Numbered from the stretch's first letter, positions 1 to 12,520 are shown. The stretch: 55,423 nt of DNA from Emmonsiellopsis sp. PD_33 (GCA_032988165.1 JANTQF010000229.1:1-55423); one strand, 5' to 3'. A program made the numbers and translations. The notes: generated by a model from the sequence alone, not told the origin.

Positions 1-169
1 GCGTCCCCACCATCCCACGCGACCCCGTCCTCCCCAGCCGCCCCAATCGTCCCTCCCACCCCTACCACCCCTGCCACCCCTCCCACCCCCACCCACCCCT
101 ACCATCCCTACCACCCCTGCCCACCCTATCACCCCTACTGCCCCTACCGCCCCCCAACTCCCCCTGAGA
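1..169. repeat. C-rich degenerate minisatellite
   Basis: The tract is an imperfect array of CCCCTACCACC / CCCCTGCCACC-like units, almost pure C on the + strand, so G-rich on the other. Unlike the following DNA it still contains CG dinucleotides. Frame 1 is open from base 1 to 237 and would read Pro/Thr/His/Tyr-rich, so it could be the 3' part of a low-complexity coding segment, but the composition alone explains the open frame. It marks the left edge of the AT-rich block. Confidence 0.6.
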
Positions 170-301
170 TTTTTGGTGGGGTGCACATGACATCATGTGA
201 GGTCATGTTACTACTCTTTTTTTCCCTTATTCACCCATAAATCTATAATTAAAGAGAGAGATAGATCCTATCACAGTAACTTTACCCCTCAGAGTAATTA
301 T
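170..301. other. Leader between C-rich tract and gag-like frame
   Basis: This AT-rich, CpG-free stretch of 132 bases joins the C-rich tract to the gag-like frame. It contains a T-run, a tagag/agaga purine run and no recognisable gene. A splice acceptor-like ccctcag precedes the gag-like reading at ~290. It could be the leader or an intron of the chromovirus, but nothing decides this. Confidence 0.3.
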
Positions 302-3300
302 CATGGGCATGGTAGAGGATCATATTCTCACCAGTTTGAACAGCTCACTTATTAATACTAGTCTAGATATCAGGCACAGGACTATGCTAATAGATAGTAT
401 CATAGCTATAGTGAGAATAACAACTAATATAGCAGCCACTACAACTAGTATAATAGAAACTATCAAGGTAAAGCCTAGTAAGATTATTCTGAACTGCTAG
501 TCTTAAAGCAACAGCTCCAGCTACCAGCATTTAAGGGTACCTCTAATATTAATCTGCCTAGTAGACAACTATGAAATCAGCAGCCACACAAATAAGTAGT
601 ATTCCATACTGACCCTAAGGAATCAGAGGAGTCCATGAAAGATCCATATGACTAGAAGGCAGAGTTTGACCCTTACTATAATAATATAGAAATGCCTATG
701 AATGATCCATAGAAGCAGCTATATGATGATAATATGTATAATCTAGAGGTAGATATATTTCATATAGACCTTATAATAGCCATCTATTATAGATATAGTG
801 AAGTGTTTAATTTGCATAACAATCTATATAAGTACCTGAAGACTTGCATAGCAACTCCACAGGCCTTCCATATGAGCTCTAACTTTATACTACAGGTAAT
901 AGTATCTTAGTGATCAGCTAATCTAGATATACCATATAGATATGCATTCTGCAATTAGAAGTATACTACTATCATGATGTTCTATCAAGACATCTTTAAG
1001 TCATTACTGATATATATAAACTCAGGCTGCATGATAATCCTTATAAGTAAGAAGTTTCTAGAATAGCAGTATGATAAGATATTACATCTATCATACCTCT
1101 AAATATCAATTAGAGGCATCAGAGATTCTATAGAGTTCTCAGAGATAATTATACTTTTACTCATACTATTAGTAGTTCTACTAGATGAGGAATATACATT
1201 AGTACTTACCTAAATCTTAGTGGAGATACATGTTATTAATAATCTCCATATCAATCTATTACTCAGTATAGATAATATGGCACCAGAGAGCATCATCATA
1301 GATCTAAATAAAAGAATGCTATAGATAAAGTCATATGAGAATGCAGAAGCTAAGATTTTGATGATATCAAGAAAAGATCATCAAGCTATTAAATTAGTAT
1401 ATTTAAATGCTAAAGTCATCATTTCACTCAGATTAGAGGCAAAAATTCCCCTCAGATGCTACCTTAGCAAAGAGGAATATTTACCTATAGATAGAGACTA
1501 TATCTTCAACTTTACTATGCTACTGCTTTAGGTATATATGCAAATTATAAATTATAATCTTCTATTTACTTATATTATTAATAATATGAATAGATAGATT
1601 ATAATCTCATAGAGATCCTACATTAACATTCTAAGAGAATATGATGCTACTAGCATATACTTGATCAACCTCATGGTGAAATTATTAGCTCTTAGTCTAT
1701 CTAAGGAACAGCCCCAGTATGAGCTAAATGACAATCTGAATATATTAGAATCACTGAAGGAATCTCCACATGCTATTAATATCAACCTCACTAGGGTAGA
1801 AGTAAAACTACCTAATAGTATAACAATCTATAGTGACAAGAAGACTACAAAATACTTTACATAGATTTACAATAAATTCCTCAAAATCTGAGAAGACTAT
1901 AGTAATATCATGGACCTACTAGAGGATGAGTAAATGTAAATTTTCCTTTTACTACTGAAGAATTGCAAGCTTCAGATCCAAGTAAAGATATATCCTCTAG
2001 ATCAGAAAGATCATAAGGTTATAAATGAACTCTTTAATAAATTGCATGTCTAAGAACATATAGAATGGGCAATAGACCATACCCCCTTTAGATATCCAGT
2101 ATTTATAGTTTGAAAGGAAGTAAATAATATATAGAAAGGCCATCCTATCATTAACATCAGAAAACTGAATAAGATAGTTGAGCCTGATGTATACTTAATA
2201 ATATAACAGGTAGAGATCATCAACTTTATGAAAGAATGCTATTATATTACTATTCTTAACTGTATAAGCTTCTTCTACTAATAGAGAGTTCATCATGATC
2301 ATCAACAACACTTATTAGTTGTATCACATTATAGATAAGAGATCCCTTCAGTAGTGATAATAGAATATATAAACTCTTTAGTATATATACAGCACAAGAT
2401 TAACCTCTTCCTAAAGAAGTTTAAGAAGTTCATCCACTATTATATTAATAATCTAGTCACTATAAGTATTATCATGGAAAAACATAGCAAATATCTGAGA
2501 AAGATCTTCACTCTATTTCATGACAAAAATATAATCATTAACTTAAAGAAGGCATTTATTAGTTTCCCTTTAGTTAGATTGTTAGGGCATAAGGTCTCAT
2601 CTCTAAACCTCACACTAATAGAGGATCAGAGCACTGCACTGGTAAGAATTACATTCCTAAGGAATCTGAAGGACCTAGAGACTTATCTTGATATAATAGA
2701 ATGGCTGCAAAACTACATACTCTTTTATACCTATTATGTAGAGCCTCTACAGGCATGTAAGATAATACTTCTTAAGGATGTACTAGTAAAAGAGAAACTA
2801 TAAACCTAATTCTCCACCTAAACACCCCTTAGAAAGCTTATAGAAAAAGAAGAGAAGGCTTTCAATAATATATAAATAGTATTTGTTAAGGGTCTGTTTC
2901 TAATATATCATGATAGCATGTAATACCTCTTCTTCAATGTTGATGCTTCTAAATAGAGAGGCTTTAAAGTAATAATATTTCATGTAAAATTAGAATAAGT
3001 ATTGCTCAAGGAGATACAGCATGAAAAAATCTCAGACTTTAAAACTCTATCTTTATTAATCATGGTAGAGCTCATTATGTTCCTCTCTAAGATCCTCATA
3101 TCAGTAGAAATCAGATACTAGCTAATTAAACTAGAGGTCACATATCTGATCTGAGTACTCAAGAAAGTGCAATACATAGTTAAGGCTACAGAACTTCCAG
3201 TAATTATATATATTAATCATTCAGTCACATTACAAATCATCAGATAGATATTACTGACTACCTCTTTCACAGATAAGCTCAATTTAAGGCTCATTCAAGC

Positions 3301-5002
3301 TGCCTAATACATACAACAATTCAACCTATAGATATTTTATAAACCTGGCTGCACACATATTATCTCAGACATTCTATCTTAATTGCAGTCAGATGTGCCT
3401 ACAGACCAGAATAAGCTCCTAGAAGATCTGGCCACTACTAAGGCTACAAATACATTTCTAGTGGATTACACAGCTATAATAGTTATAATATTCTTATAGT
3501 TCCAGTAAAGACTCCTGAATGCCTACCAGTAAGACTCAAGGCTAGCTATAATTTTGGAAGTCATAAAAGCAAACAGTATATTACCCATAGAAAATCAATC
3601 CAAACTGTCATACCACATCAATTCTAATAATAACCTACTATATTATAATTATAGGGACACTACACAGCTCTGCATTCCTCAGTCTCTTATTAGCAACATC
3701 ATCAAGATCATGCACTCAGATGCACACCTTAAATCACAGTAAATTATAGAGAAGTTAGATGAATTATTCATTTATAAGAAGACTCATCTTATTAAAGAAT
3801 ATATCTACTACTACCTCAGCTGCCTTCAGAATACTACCTGCTACTATAAACTATATAGCATACTGCAGCTAATCATCATGGAGCCATCCCTATTTCATAC
3901 TATTATAATTAATATTATCCTTAATCTTCCTAAAGGACAATTTAATGCCAGCATGACCATTACTTGCAAAGTAAGTAAGAGGATAGCCTTCATCTTAGGA
4001 TGCCAGAATTAAGATGCAGAATTCTAGGCCAAGCTATTCATTAGATAGCTGGTAATGAGTAATTAAGGTATGTCATTTTATATTATTTTGAATAGAGATA
4101 GGAAGTTCCTCAGTTAATTCTGAGCAATGATCTTTAAGTTTCTTAGGGTAAAACTTCTCTATACTATAGCTTATTATCCTCAAGCAGATAGCCAATCAGA
4201 GATTATAAATCAGATGTATGAAATTACCCTCTAATATATAATCACAGCACTGGAAGATCCACAGTAATAAAAGAACTTAGCTCTCTTACTCTAAGTACTC
4301 TTTAATAGTGCTATGATATTAGTAATAAGGATATCCCCTCACTGATATATATATAGCTAAAAGCTCAAATCACTGCTCTAGCTAGCACAGACTTTTCAAA
4401 ATCAGAATTCCCAGGACTTCTCCAGCTATCTTAATGTAAATGAGGCACTCCACACAACAGTAATATTCATAAAGAAATATTATGATAAGAAGTACACCTC
4501 AAGATTCTTTATTACAGATAATAGAGTTCTTCTCTAAATTGATAAAGACTATAATATATCTCTACTTCAAGCTTATAGCAAGTTTGCCTCTTAATATATA
4601 GGTCTCTTCACAGTCCTTCACCAGATTAGCAGCCTTACTTATCTTCTGGACCTCTCAGTATATTTTCAGATACATCTCATAATATTCATCACTCACTTAA
4701 AACCCATTCCCTAGGAAGAGGACCTCTTTAGGTGCATTCTACTAGTATCAGACTCTATAGTAATGGAAGGCAATACATCAAAATAGCAATCATACAAACT
4801 TAAGAAAATACTAGTAAAACAGACTAAGAATCTCAAACACAGTATAAAGGTCAAATATCTCATGTAATGAAAAGGATATAGATCAGAAGAAGACTAATAG
4901 TATTCTATATACATTCTATTAGATGTAAAAGAACTCATATAATAATATGAGTATAAATAAGAAGAATTTCATTCATCATTGATTCCACAACAGCAAGGCT
5001 GA
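302..5002 (+). pseudogene. Ty3/gypsy chromovirus gag-pol, RIP-degraded
   Basis: One frame (frame 2) can be followed for about 1,570 codons. The first ~250 codons are Gln/Tyr/Asn-rich gag-like sequence (HGHGRGSYSHQFEQL at 302). Reverse transcriptase lies at ~2000-2800 and includes a palm-thumb stretch ending in LGHKVSSL and LETYLDIIEWL; the catalytic YxDD box now reads YINN (2441-2452), both Asp changed to Asn. RNase H is at ~2880-3330 (VDASK kept). The integrase core is at ~3880-4270 (NRDRKF, YYPQADSQSE), where the first residue shown was probably Asp. A C-terminal chromodomain-like segment lies at ~4800-4960 (KYL--KGYRSEED, both Trp/Arg positions now stops). gag and pol in a single frame are usual for fungal chromoviruses. 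No LTR pair was found: the 5' LTR is probably outside the window and the 3' LTR was not identified. The element is dead. Confidence 0.87.
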
Positions 5003-5889
5003 CCTCTAAAGGTAGTAGCCTAGAAATCTCAAATTCTTATAAATAAACTCAAAAGTACTTTTCAGTTTCCTCTATATAAGTAGAGACTATAAGATTATAT
5101 CCACAGAATTTCCATACTCCTATCTATTATTAAAAGCCCTTCATGTCTAGATTATCACTATTCACTATAGAATGTTCATTACTCTATTAGAACTATACTA
5201 TCTCACACTAGTTATACTCTATTTATCTATATGCCTTTCACTAGTCTTACCTCTATTTACTTGTATGTGCAAGCCCTTACTTATAGATATACTATTCTAA
5301 TTGGCTTCAGCTACCCTACTCACCACAGATATCAAATTATAGGATATGAAACTTTTATAATAAACATTATTATTAGAGTATATTCTTAAGTTAGTATTCA
5401 TCACATACATGGAAGACTCATTATAACAAACCTCTTAACTCCTTAGCCTACTCACCCTTACATCTATTACTATAGCAAATTTACTAACAATACTTCACTT
5501 AAATAAAGAAGATATATAAACCTTTTAACTAACTTTTATCAGTCTATTTAGACTGGCTGCTGGGACCATGAATTTTCATGCATGTTTAGTTTGATTTGAT
5601 TTGGTTTTAGTCCCATATGTGGAATAAAATATGACCCCAAGAATTTAGAACATATTTAATGACTTAATTATAAATTATATATAGGTAAATGGACTAAATG
5701 AGTAGGTTTGAAGCATGAAAAATGACTTCTTTTAAGAAATAAAGCATGTAAAATGACTAAGGAAAGTGTGATAGAAACAGGACCAGGTATGACCAGAATT
5801 TCAGTACTAGTTTGATCCTAGAATGATTATGTAATAAGGTAATGATATTTGGTAATACTTATAAGTAAAGAAGGCTCAAATTATTAATA
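5003..5889. other. AT-rich spacer, probable 3' end of chromovirus
   Basis: About 890 bases with no recognisable protein or RNA. The 3' LTR of the chromovirus should lie in the first half, but without a 5' copy in the window its limits cannot be set. The text gtaatgatatttggtaat near 5841 resembles gtaataatatttggtaat near 10726, in the same orientation, on either side of the hAT region. This may be chance in such AT-rich DNA or a trace of a shared repeat. Confidence 0.35.
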
Positions 5890-8243
5890 TTAACTTGCAA
5901 GTATATTCTCCTCTTTAATTATGGTCTTCTTGTGGGAATTATCTGTAATCTCCCTTTCCCTACCATGCTTCATAATCATCATCTTCTTGATTATATCCCC
6001 ATATAATTAATCCTAATGATAGTAGTATATATTATGGCTTGAATTGAATTTCTGTTCTATTTCCATACTGGCCAGGAGTATTACCAGAACATTTTGAGCC
6101 ATTTTTGCAACTATGGGGTAGATATGTGTGATCACAGCCTATACCTCAAGGATTTCCTTATCCTTAATGATGGTCACACCATCATGAAGGTAGTAATCAA
6201 ACTTAGTTGTGTAAGATGTTAGTCTAGCCTTCTTTTAACTAGCAATTAATGTATTAAGGTTCTGTGTATATCTAGGGATTAGCATAACTATATCTATTTG
6301 CCTGATTCAGTGTTACTAAAAAGTGTTACCTACCTGGAAATTATCATCTATCATATCCACATTGTCAAGGGGTTTGACATCCAGAGGTTCATACTGGCAA
6401 TAGTGTTTGTTGTAGAATGACTTGGTAATATCAATATATACCTAACACTCTTTCTTTATTCAGTCTTCATTAGAGTATATATTTGATTAGAGAGATGAAT
6501 TCAGTACAGCTATAATAGCATAGAAATCTACAAATTGCTGATCTATCTTACTGTAATAAATGAAGAGCTTTGCCTTTACTATCTTAATAGCTCTATATAT
6601 AGCTTGATCCCATCCAGTAGCACTATAACTCTTTGTCAACTAAGTATTAAGATGGTTAAATAGATAATTATACACTTACCATGCCTGGGCCAATATAGGT
6701 GTCCATGTCTGCAAAACTGCCTTGATCATTATATAGAAGAGATAGAGTAAATTAATAACATATTATAGCTAGGTCCATTCTAGTCCTAAAAGCTTTAAGA
6801 ATTAAATCTTTTCTCTTCCAGAGTTATCTACTCAGTGATTAATTGAATTCTGAAGCTGAAGCACTTAAACTGCCATTTCATATGTTGAACTCTATTAGGT
6901 CTTAACATCCTATATTATCTTAAGGGGTGTAGTCAAGATAGGGGTTATTATATGTTGAGTCTTGAAGAATTGTTGCTTCTGTTTCAGTGAGATACTGATT
7001 GTAATGGTAATATGATGAATTTAATATACATTATGATTAACATTTATTCTCTTCAAATAGAGTAGGAGTATGACCAAATATTATTACCTTATAAAGTGTC
7101 AAGGAGAATGTAACATTCTCATTCATGTGGATATTTCTCTCATTAAATGAGCTGACTATCATATCATGTTCTGCCTCAATATGAAGTTCACTGACCAGTG
7201 CCTACACTACCAGTTGAATAATATGAGTAATGCATGGGATATGACCCTGATCTCCATCTCATTGATATTCAATTAATCTCTCCTCCAAGCTTTGTATCAT
7301 TATTGAATTGTTTTTCACATTATCAGTAGTAATAACAAGTAGATTTGATGAAATATTCTAGTAGTCATTTTGAATGATATTATGCAGAATTTCTACCAGG
7401 TAGTCCCCAGTATGACTTTAGATTAAGGCCTCAAAATCAATTAGTTGCTCCTTGTACTCCCATTGATTATTAATGAAGTAGCAGATAACCCCTAGAAATG
7501 CCAGATTATTTATACTTGTCCATGTATTTACAGCTAGGAATATTTTTCTTTGCTGCTTCAGCTCCAGGCCTAGATCTTCCATGTCCTTAGTATAATGTCA
7601 ATTGAGGTTGTCTTACAGACTCATTCAATAAGGGATTTCCATTGGAGGTTTTAGCATCTACAGTAGGACTTGAAATTCAGTGTTTTCAATTAATTGGAGT
7701 GAAAGGTTCAGAGAGATACAGGCACAGAGTATTTATTCATGAAAGGTCTTAGGTGTGCAGGGTAGAAGGTCTGCAGCAATAGACTCTAGTTATGATTATT
7801 TCTTCATTATTTTCTAAAGAAATCATCTTATTAATATTACCTAAAAGTGTTATCTAGAGGAGGAATAATATAGATCTCATCAGTCCTTCTAGAATATTAC
7901 TATTCCTTGATTTTTGATTCCAGCTGCATCCAACTAACTTGAGGTATTAGGTAATCTCACCAGAACTATATCTACTTTATGATGGATGAGTCTGAATGGC
8001 ATCATAATACTTGCAATAAAGAAATGGCTGTTTAGTTTCTTTCTTAGCTATCTATTGAAAGAAATCCCATTGATCTGAGTGTTATTAATGGGAAGGTTTC
8101 CAAAGCTTTCACTTTATTAGGTTAAATATATAGCAATTTGTGGTGGACCATCAGGATTAGAATAGTAGGGCATGTGCATCTTCATAGATAATATATCTCT
8201 TCCTCTTAATAGTAATCTCAGAAAGTTTGATAGATTCAGCCAT
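5890..8243 (-). pseudogene. hAT-family transposase, RIP-degraded
   Basis: A hAT (Ac/Restless-like) transposase cuts and pastes a DNA element using an RNase H-fold core. Read on the minus strand, ATG at 8243 opens MAESIKLSEITIKRKR. A BED-type zinc finger-like stretch follows (YCKYYDAIQTHPS, ~8010-8090). The catalytic core (~7590-7080) reads AVNTWTSINNLAFLGVI, then LVITTDNVKNNS, then HIPCITHIIQLVV, matching the DTWTS, TTDNASNN and C-x2-H motifs of the family. The first Asp of DTWTS is now Asn. The C-terminal hATC dimerisation segment (MAQNVLVILLASMEIEQKF, ~6100-6040) ends at TAA 5890-5892. Reading frame changes twice, consistent with at least two introns. Stops occur at former Trp, Gln and Arg codons. 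It lies in the same orientation as the acidic-tail gene just upstream. Terminal inverted repeats were not found. Confidence 0.82.
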
Positions 8244-8718
8244 TTAAGATAATAGGAGAGGGAGTAATATGATAACAAGATAAGTATGATAATTCAGAGT
8301 TATTCTGCTATGTGACTGGGAGAAGAAAACCCTAACCACACTAGTGCATATAAGAAGGCTGCCTATCTCAAATTCCTTCAATGAGGAGAATAGAAATAAT
8401 TAATCCCAGATATTAATATAGGAACAACATTAATCTTATTAAATATAGTAGAAATATCATTATATCATTACTGAAAAGCATTACCTTTGAAGCTTAGAGA
8501 TTTATTTGATATAATAAAAGAATAAGATGCTATTGATATATATATATATGAGATCTTATTGAAAGTATTAAGAAATATATATATATTTCAATGAGTACTG
8601 CTGGTTTTCTACTGTAGCAATTCTAATTAGAAAATAGAGGTAATAAAATTTAATTCAATCAATCATATTATCTTATCCTCCCTCCTATCTCCACTCTACT
8701 ATACTAAAAGAGAAAAAT
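8244..8718. other. AT-rich spacer between two minus-strand relics
   Basis: This spacer separates the stop of the acidic-tail gene (8719) from the ATG of the hAT transposase (8243). It contains a tatatatata run near 8540 and a second near 8580. No coding frame or RNA was recognised. Both neighbours read right to left, so it would have held the promoter of the hAT gene. Confidence 0.4.
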
Positions 8719-9603
8719 TTAAAAAAACTCTTTCTCCTCCTTTTCATCCTCTTTTTCCTTCTCATTCTCCTTCTCCTCATCCTCCTCCTTCTTATTCTTC
8801 TCCTCATCCTCCTCCTCCCTCTCTTTCTCCACCTCTTCATTCTCAACAATCTACTTTTCCTTCTTCTCCTCATTCTCCTCCTCCTCCTCATTAGAGGTGA
8901 GGACAACCTCAAACTTATCCTCTAGCATCTCCTCTAGTAGAGGTAGCTCCTCATGATGGGCTAGATCAATCTGAGCATTAAAATCAGCTATCTTCTAATC
9001 AGCTGCATCAGCATCAACCTTAGTAGTAAGAAGATTGACCTGGCCAGAGAGTAATGCAGCCTCTTTAATGTCCTGAATCATTATATACATGTAAGAGGTA
9101 AAGAGATTCTTAATTTCCTTCTCATTGTGAACCTACTAATTCATTCAATTAGATTAGAAGAGTATTACTAAAGAGTATAACTAGAACTCTTACCTACTTG
9201 AGCTTTTTAACCTCATACTCCAGAATTCCCTTAATCTACTTCTAATAATATTTCTTCTCAGCAGCCTTCTTCATGACCTCCTCTTGCTCCACCTTTATTT
9301 TATATTATTTCTGAGAGTACTTCTGATCTCAATACTTCTGCATTAGTTACTTTACTACCTTCTTCTTTAATTTCTTGTGCCCAGCCTTATTAGCCTTATT
9401 TCTAGCACAGATTAGCTGAATTCATATATAAGTATTACTATAGATTGTTACCATTCATTTCCCTTATACAGCTTCTTCAGTGTGATATGGCACACCTTGT
9501 GGTCAGTCTCACCCTGTTTGAATGCTTCCTTCTTGAGCCCCTCAAGCTGGTAATGACACTCATGGGCCTTAATTGTGTGAATCTTGAAGGCAGGCAAAGA
9601 CAT
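8719..9603 (-). pseudogene. Spliced gene for Lys-rich coiled-coil protein with acidic tail
   Basis: ATG at 9603 begins MSLPAFKIHTIKAHECHYQL. Two introns are evident: 9402-9451 (50 nt, GTAACA, GCTAAT branch, CTAG end) and 9136-9193 (58 nt, GTAAGA, TCTAAT branch, TTAG end). Removing them leaves 777 nt, exactly 259 codons, ending at TAA 8719-8721. The product would be 258 residues: a short N-terminal domain, a Lys-rich helical middle (KKLKKKVVK, EVMKKAAEKK), then a Glu-rich tail (8720-8920, EEEEENEEK repeats). The tail probably explains the misleading Arg-rich frame on the same strand. I do not recognise the family. It sits directly upstream of the hAT transposase in the same orientation, so it may be an accessory gene of that element. 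The few in-frame stops fit RIP. Confidence 0.62.
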
Positions 9604-10074
9604 GGCTGATAATGGTAGTGAGAGAAAGCAACAATTATAATAGTGGGTTAGGAATATTGAAAGAGGAGAGGTGGGATAGTAGTAGGAAAAGAAGGAAAGA
9701 AAGAGAAAAAGAGGAGGAAAAATAAAAAAGTAGGGGGAATTTCTTTAATCTAAAAGCAGGTTATTTACATTTAATGTGTCTATATTTGATATTCTTTGTA
9801 TGGCATTGCCAGGTAATTCATATTAGGGATAGACTCAGGTGATGATTACAGGTTGCTAGAGTAGCTGATTGAAGTTGAAATTTTAATAACATTTTTTTTT
9901 TTTCTCCTTCTCTTCCCCTCTCTCTTCTTCTTTTCTCTATCTATTTTATTTCTCCTCTCCTATCATCTCAATTAGCCATATCTCTATCTCCTCTACCCTT
10001 TATCCAAATGTGTTGATATCCCCTTCTCTGATTTAAAAATACCAAAGTACACCCCTCTCCCCCACCAAGTAGTA
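9604..10074. other. Spacer with long polypyrimidine tract
   Basis: About 470 bases. The first part would be the promoter and leader of the minus-strand gene at 8719-9603 and is purine-rich (gaaaaagaggaggaaaa). From ~9890 to 10060 there is a T/C-rich tract (tttttttttttctccttctc), just before the ATG of the H3-like frame on the + strand. Pyrimidine-rich tracts are common in fungal promoters. No gene was seen here. Confidence 0.4.
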
Positions 10075-10641
10075 ATGAAAAATAGTATACTTAGTTGCAA
10101 AGCAGCCTATAAGGCATGCATTGCTGAGTGAGAGGCCAAGTGAGATTAATATCATGCTAAGCTTCTCAATGCCTCAAAAAACCACTGGGTTAAATGCAAT
10201 CTTAAGCTCTACTACTACTATAATAAGAATAGTAAGTTATGATCATACTTTTCAGTAATACTCAGTAGCTCATTCAGATTAATAGAGTAAATTTAGGAGG
10301 TCTAGTTCTATCAGAAATCTGAGGAGCTCATTTTTGCCAAGACTGTAATAGCACATCTGATCTGTAAGATTAATAGTGAAAAGTATTACTTTCAGTGCTC
10401 TACTCTTAATGCTATTTAATTAGCAGTAGAAACAGCTCTCATCATTCTTTTTGAGTATAAGTTAACTACTCTACTAAGTCTACTAAATATGTATACTAAT
10501 TATATTATGAATATAGATGGAGTTAAAATGATGATGCATGGGAAGTAGTTAACTCTTAGAGTTAAAAATATGTGATTAGTGAGGGAGATAGCAGATACAA
10601 TTAGGTTAGAGTACTTTAAACAGACTGCCCCCAAGGTTTAA
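10075..10641 (+). pseudogene. Divergent histone H3-like protein, RIP-degraded
   Basis: Frame 1 runs from ATG 10075 to TAA 10639-10641, 188 codons, with internal stops only at positions explainable as former Arg/Gln/Trp. From codon ~70 it can be laid on the histone-fold core of H3. EV*FYQKSEEL (10297 onward) matches REIRRYQKSTELL; AHLICKI matches RLVREI; YYFQCSTLNAI (codon ~104 onward) matches RFQSSAVMAL; then ETALIILFE matches EAYLVGLFE. HGK*LTLRVKNM*LVREI (codon 155 onward) matches HAKRVTIMPKDIQLARRI. So alpha-N, alpha-1, alpha-2 and alpha-3 segments are all in order. It differs from canonical H3: the first ~65 residues lack the ARTKQTARKS tail, and about a dozen extra residues follow LFE. 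A centromeric or other H3 variant is possible, but its place among transposon relics suggests a mobile-element cargo. I infer homology from motif order only. Confidence 0.68.
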
Positions 10642-11660
10642 GAGGGTTTTTTAATGTTTTTGTGTGTTTTTAGTTTTTTAGTTTTTTTAGTTTAGAGTTG
10701 GGGCTGGGGCCTTCAGGCAATGAAAAGTAATAATATTTGGTAATGCTCACTGGTGCAAATCTCCCAATTTGAAATTATTATATGATGTGTGGCAGGGCTG
10801 CTACTGGCTTGGCACCATTAGTAACACATATAATTATGATTAGGTAATATTATGGTATTCCTGATCCTATTTGATCCTATATATAGATAATGGGACCAAA
10901 TGGGATCAGGACTGAAAAGATAGATATATAATATAATTTATGAGTAAAATATTCCTTTATAATATGATTCTGAACTAATTTATCTATACTATAACATAAT
11001 ATAGTATCTATATTAAAGTGATTTTACATAAAAAGAGACTAATATATTAAGTAAAATGATAAGGGTATACTTTAATCCTGATCTCAACATGGTCTTAATG
11101 GCTAGTCTAAGCCTATTCAATCTACTAACTTCTAACACCTTCATAGCAATTTAGAAGACTATATATAGAACATTTAGCCTACTCATCTATCTACTAGTAA
11201 ACATCATGAAATCTCTAATAGTATGATATTCTTTAAGTACTTATAGTTAGTAACACCTGATGACCTCCTTACATCAGCAATTTTTTTTTAAGCTAGGGGC
11301 TGGCTAGGAGCAGCTTAGTAACTTTAGTAAGACTTAGTAACTTAGCTTATTTCTCTGATCTGCACATCAGCCTCATAATCTGTGCCAGCTAGGGGCTTGA
11401 CATTTCCAGAAACTTCACACCTCTCTGGAACACTATGAATTATGACTGATATGTATGAGCTATTCTTTTCAAAACTTATAATATATCTATAAGTTTTATA
11501 ATTCATAATATAGTATGCTATTCAAAATTAACTGTCTTCATCAAATGCATCCTCCAATTAACATACTTTCCTCAATTAACATACTATTCTTAATTAGCAC
11601 TTACTCAGCATAACATTCTCAATTAATATACTTTCCTAATTGATATATCATCCTCAATTC
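10642..11660. other. AT-rich spacer
   Basis: About 1 kb with no coding frame I can support. It opens with a T-rich run (ttttttaatgtttttgtgtg) after the H3-like stop. The words ggggctgg and taggggctgg occur at ~10695 and ~11296, and a similar cactaggggctgg occurs at ~37,699. They could be element-end remnants of a CACTA-type transposon, but their orientations do not form a clean inverted pair. Confidence 0.3.
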
Positions 11661-11795
11661 ACACACTATTCTTAGCTTAAGCTAAGAACAGTTAATACTG
11701 CATTGCCACACTCTCCTTAGTTTAAGCTGAGGATAGTTAATACTGCATTGTCATACTCTTCTCAGTTTAAGTTAAAAATAGTAAACTCATAATCA
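11661..11795. repeat. Three tandem ~45-bp units each with the AGCTTAAGCT palindrome
   Basis: Three consecutive copies share cttagcttaagctaag (11671), then cttagtttaagctgag (11716), then ctcagtttaagttaaa (11761). The first two are followed by agttaatactgcattg and cacactct/catactct. Divergence among units is by C-to-T and G-to-A. This is the densest cluster of the palindrome family described separately and lies at the left end of the transposon block. Confidence 0.7.
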
Positions 11796-12520
11796 TATTA
11801 ATATGATTAATATTTGCAACCTATAAATATAATAATTACTATTCAATATTCTTAAGATCTTCAATCAAATTAATAAAAGTACTTTCAATAAACTGTGCCT
11901 ATTCCTCCTCAACTATTACCTTTCTTCCTACTATCTTTATTATCTTCTTTTATAAGAGCTCTGCTACCTTCATCTTCTACAACTTACTCTGTTTACACTA
12001 TATATTATACATTCATTTATATACTCCTACACCATATATTAGCACTAATTAATATTGTATTCAGTAAATGACAACTTACACTCACTCTGAAAAGCCTTCA
12101 TCTTGAATACCTTATACATCCCTATCCCTTCATACTCTATTATTATATGGTATATCCTACCTACCACTATCATCATTACTCTAGCTAAAATTGAATTAAA
12201 TCACTTTACTATCAGAGAATGAACATCAAGCTCAAATCCTCTCCAGCTAAAAAAATACTTCATAATACCTCATATAATAACATCAGACAGAAAATAACCC
12301 TTTACATCCTGTACACTATAAGTTAGTATACATATGTATATGTATAGACTCTTATGACACATACCTTTCCTTCTCCAGATACAGCTGTAAAGTTATCATC
12401 CTTTAATAACTATACAATCTATGCCTTCAGATTGCTGAATTCAGTAAAGTGATATACATCTATTATCTCATGAAATCATACATTAAAATGCAATCATTAG
12501 CTACCCACATCATTAATGAT

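Noticed and set aside
303..500. Plus-strand 65-codon frame with ATG
   Set aside because: Overlaps the frame-2 gag-like reading (HGHGRGSYSHQFEQL) and shows no family features.
8685..8912. Arg-rich 75-codon minus-strand open frame
   Set aside because: It is the out-of-frame reading of the Glu-rich tail of the spliced gene at 8719-9603 (GAG/AAG-rich DNA reads AGG/AGA one base over).
5841..10745. Similar gtaat-atatttggtaat words on both sides of the hAT region as terminal repeats
   Set aside because: Direct rather than inverted and embedded in low-complexity AT-rich DNA; cannot be told from chance.
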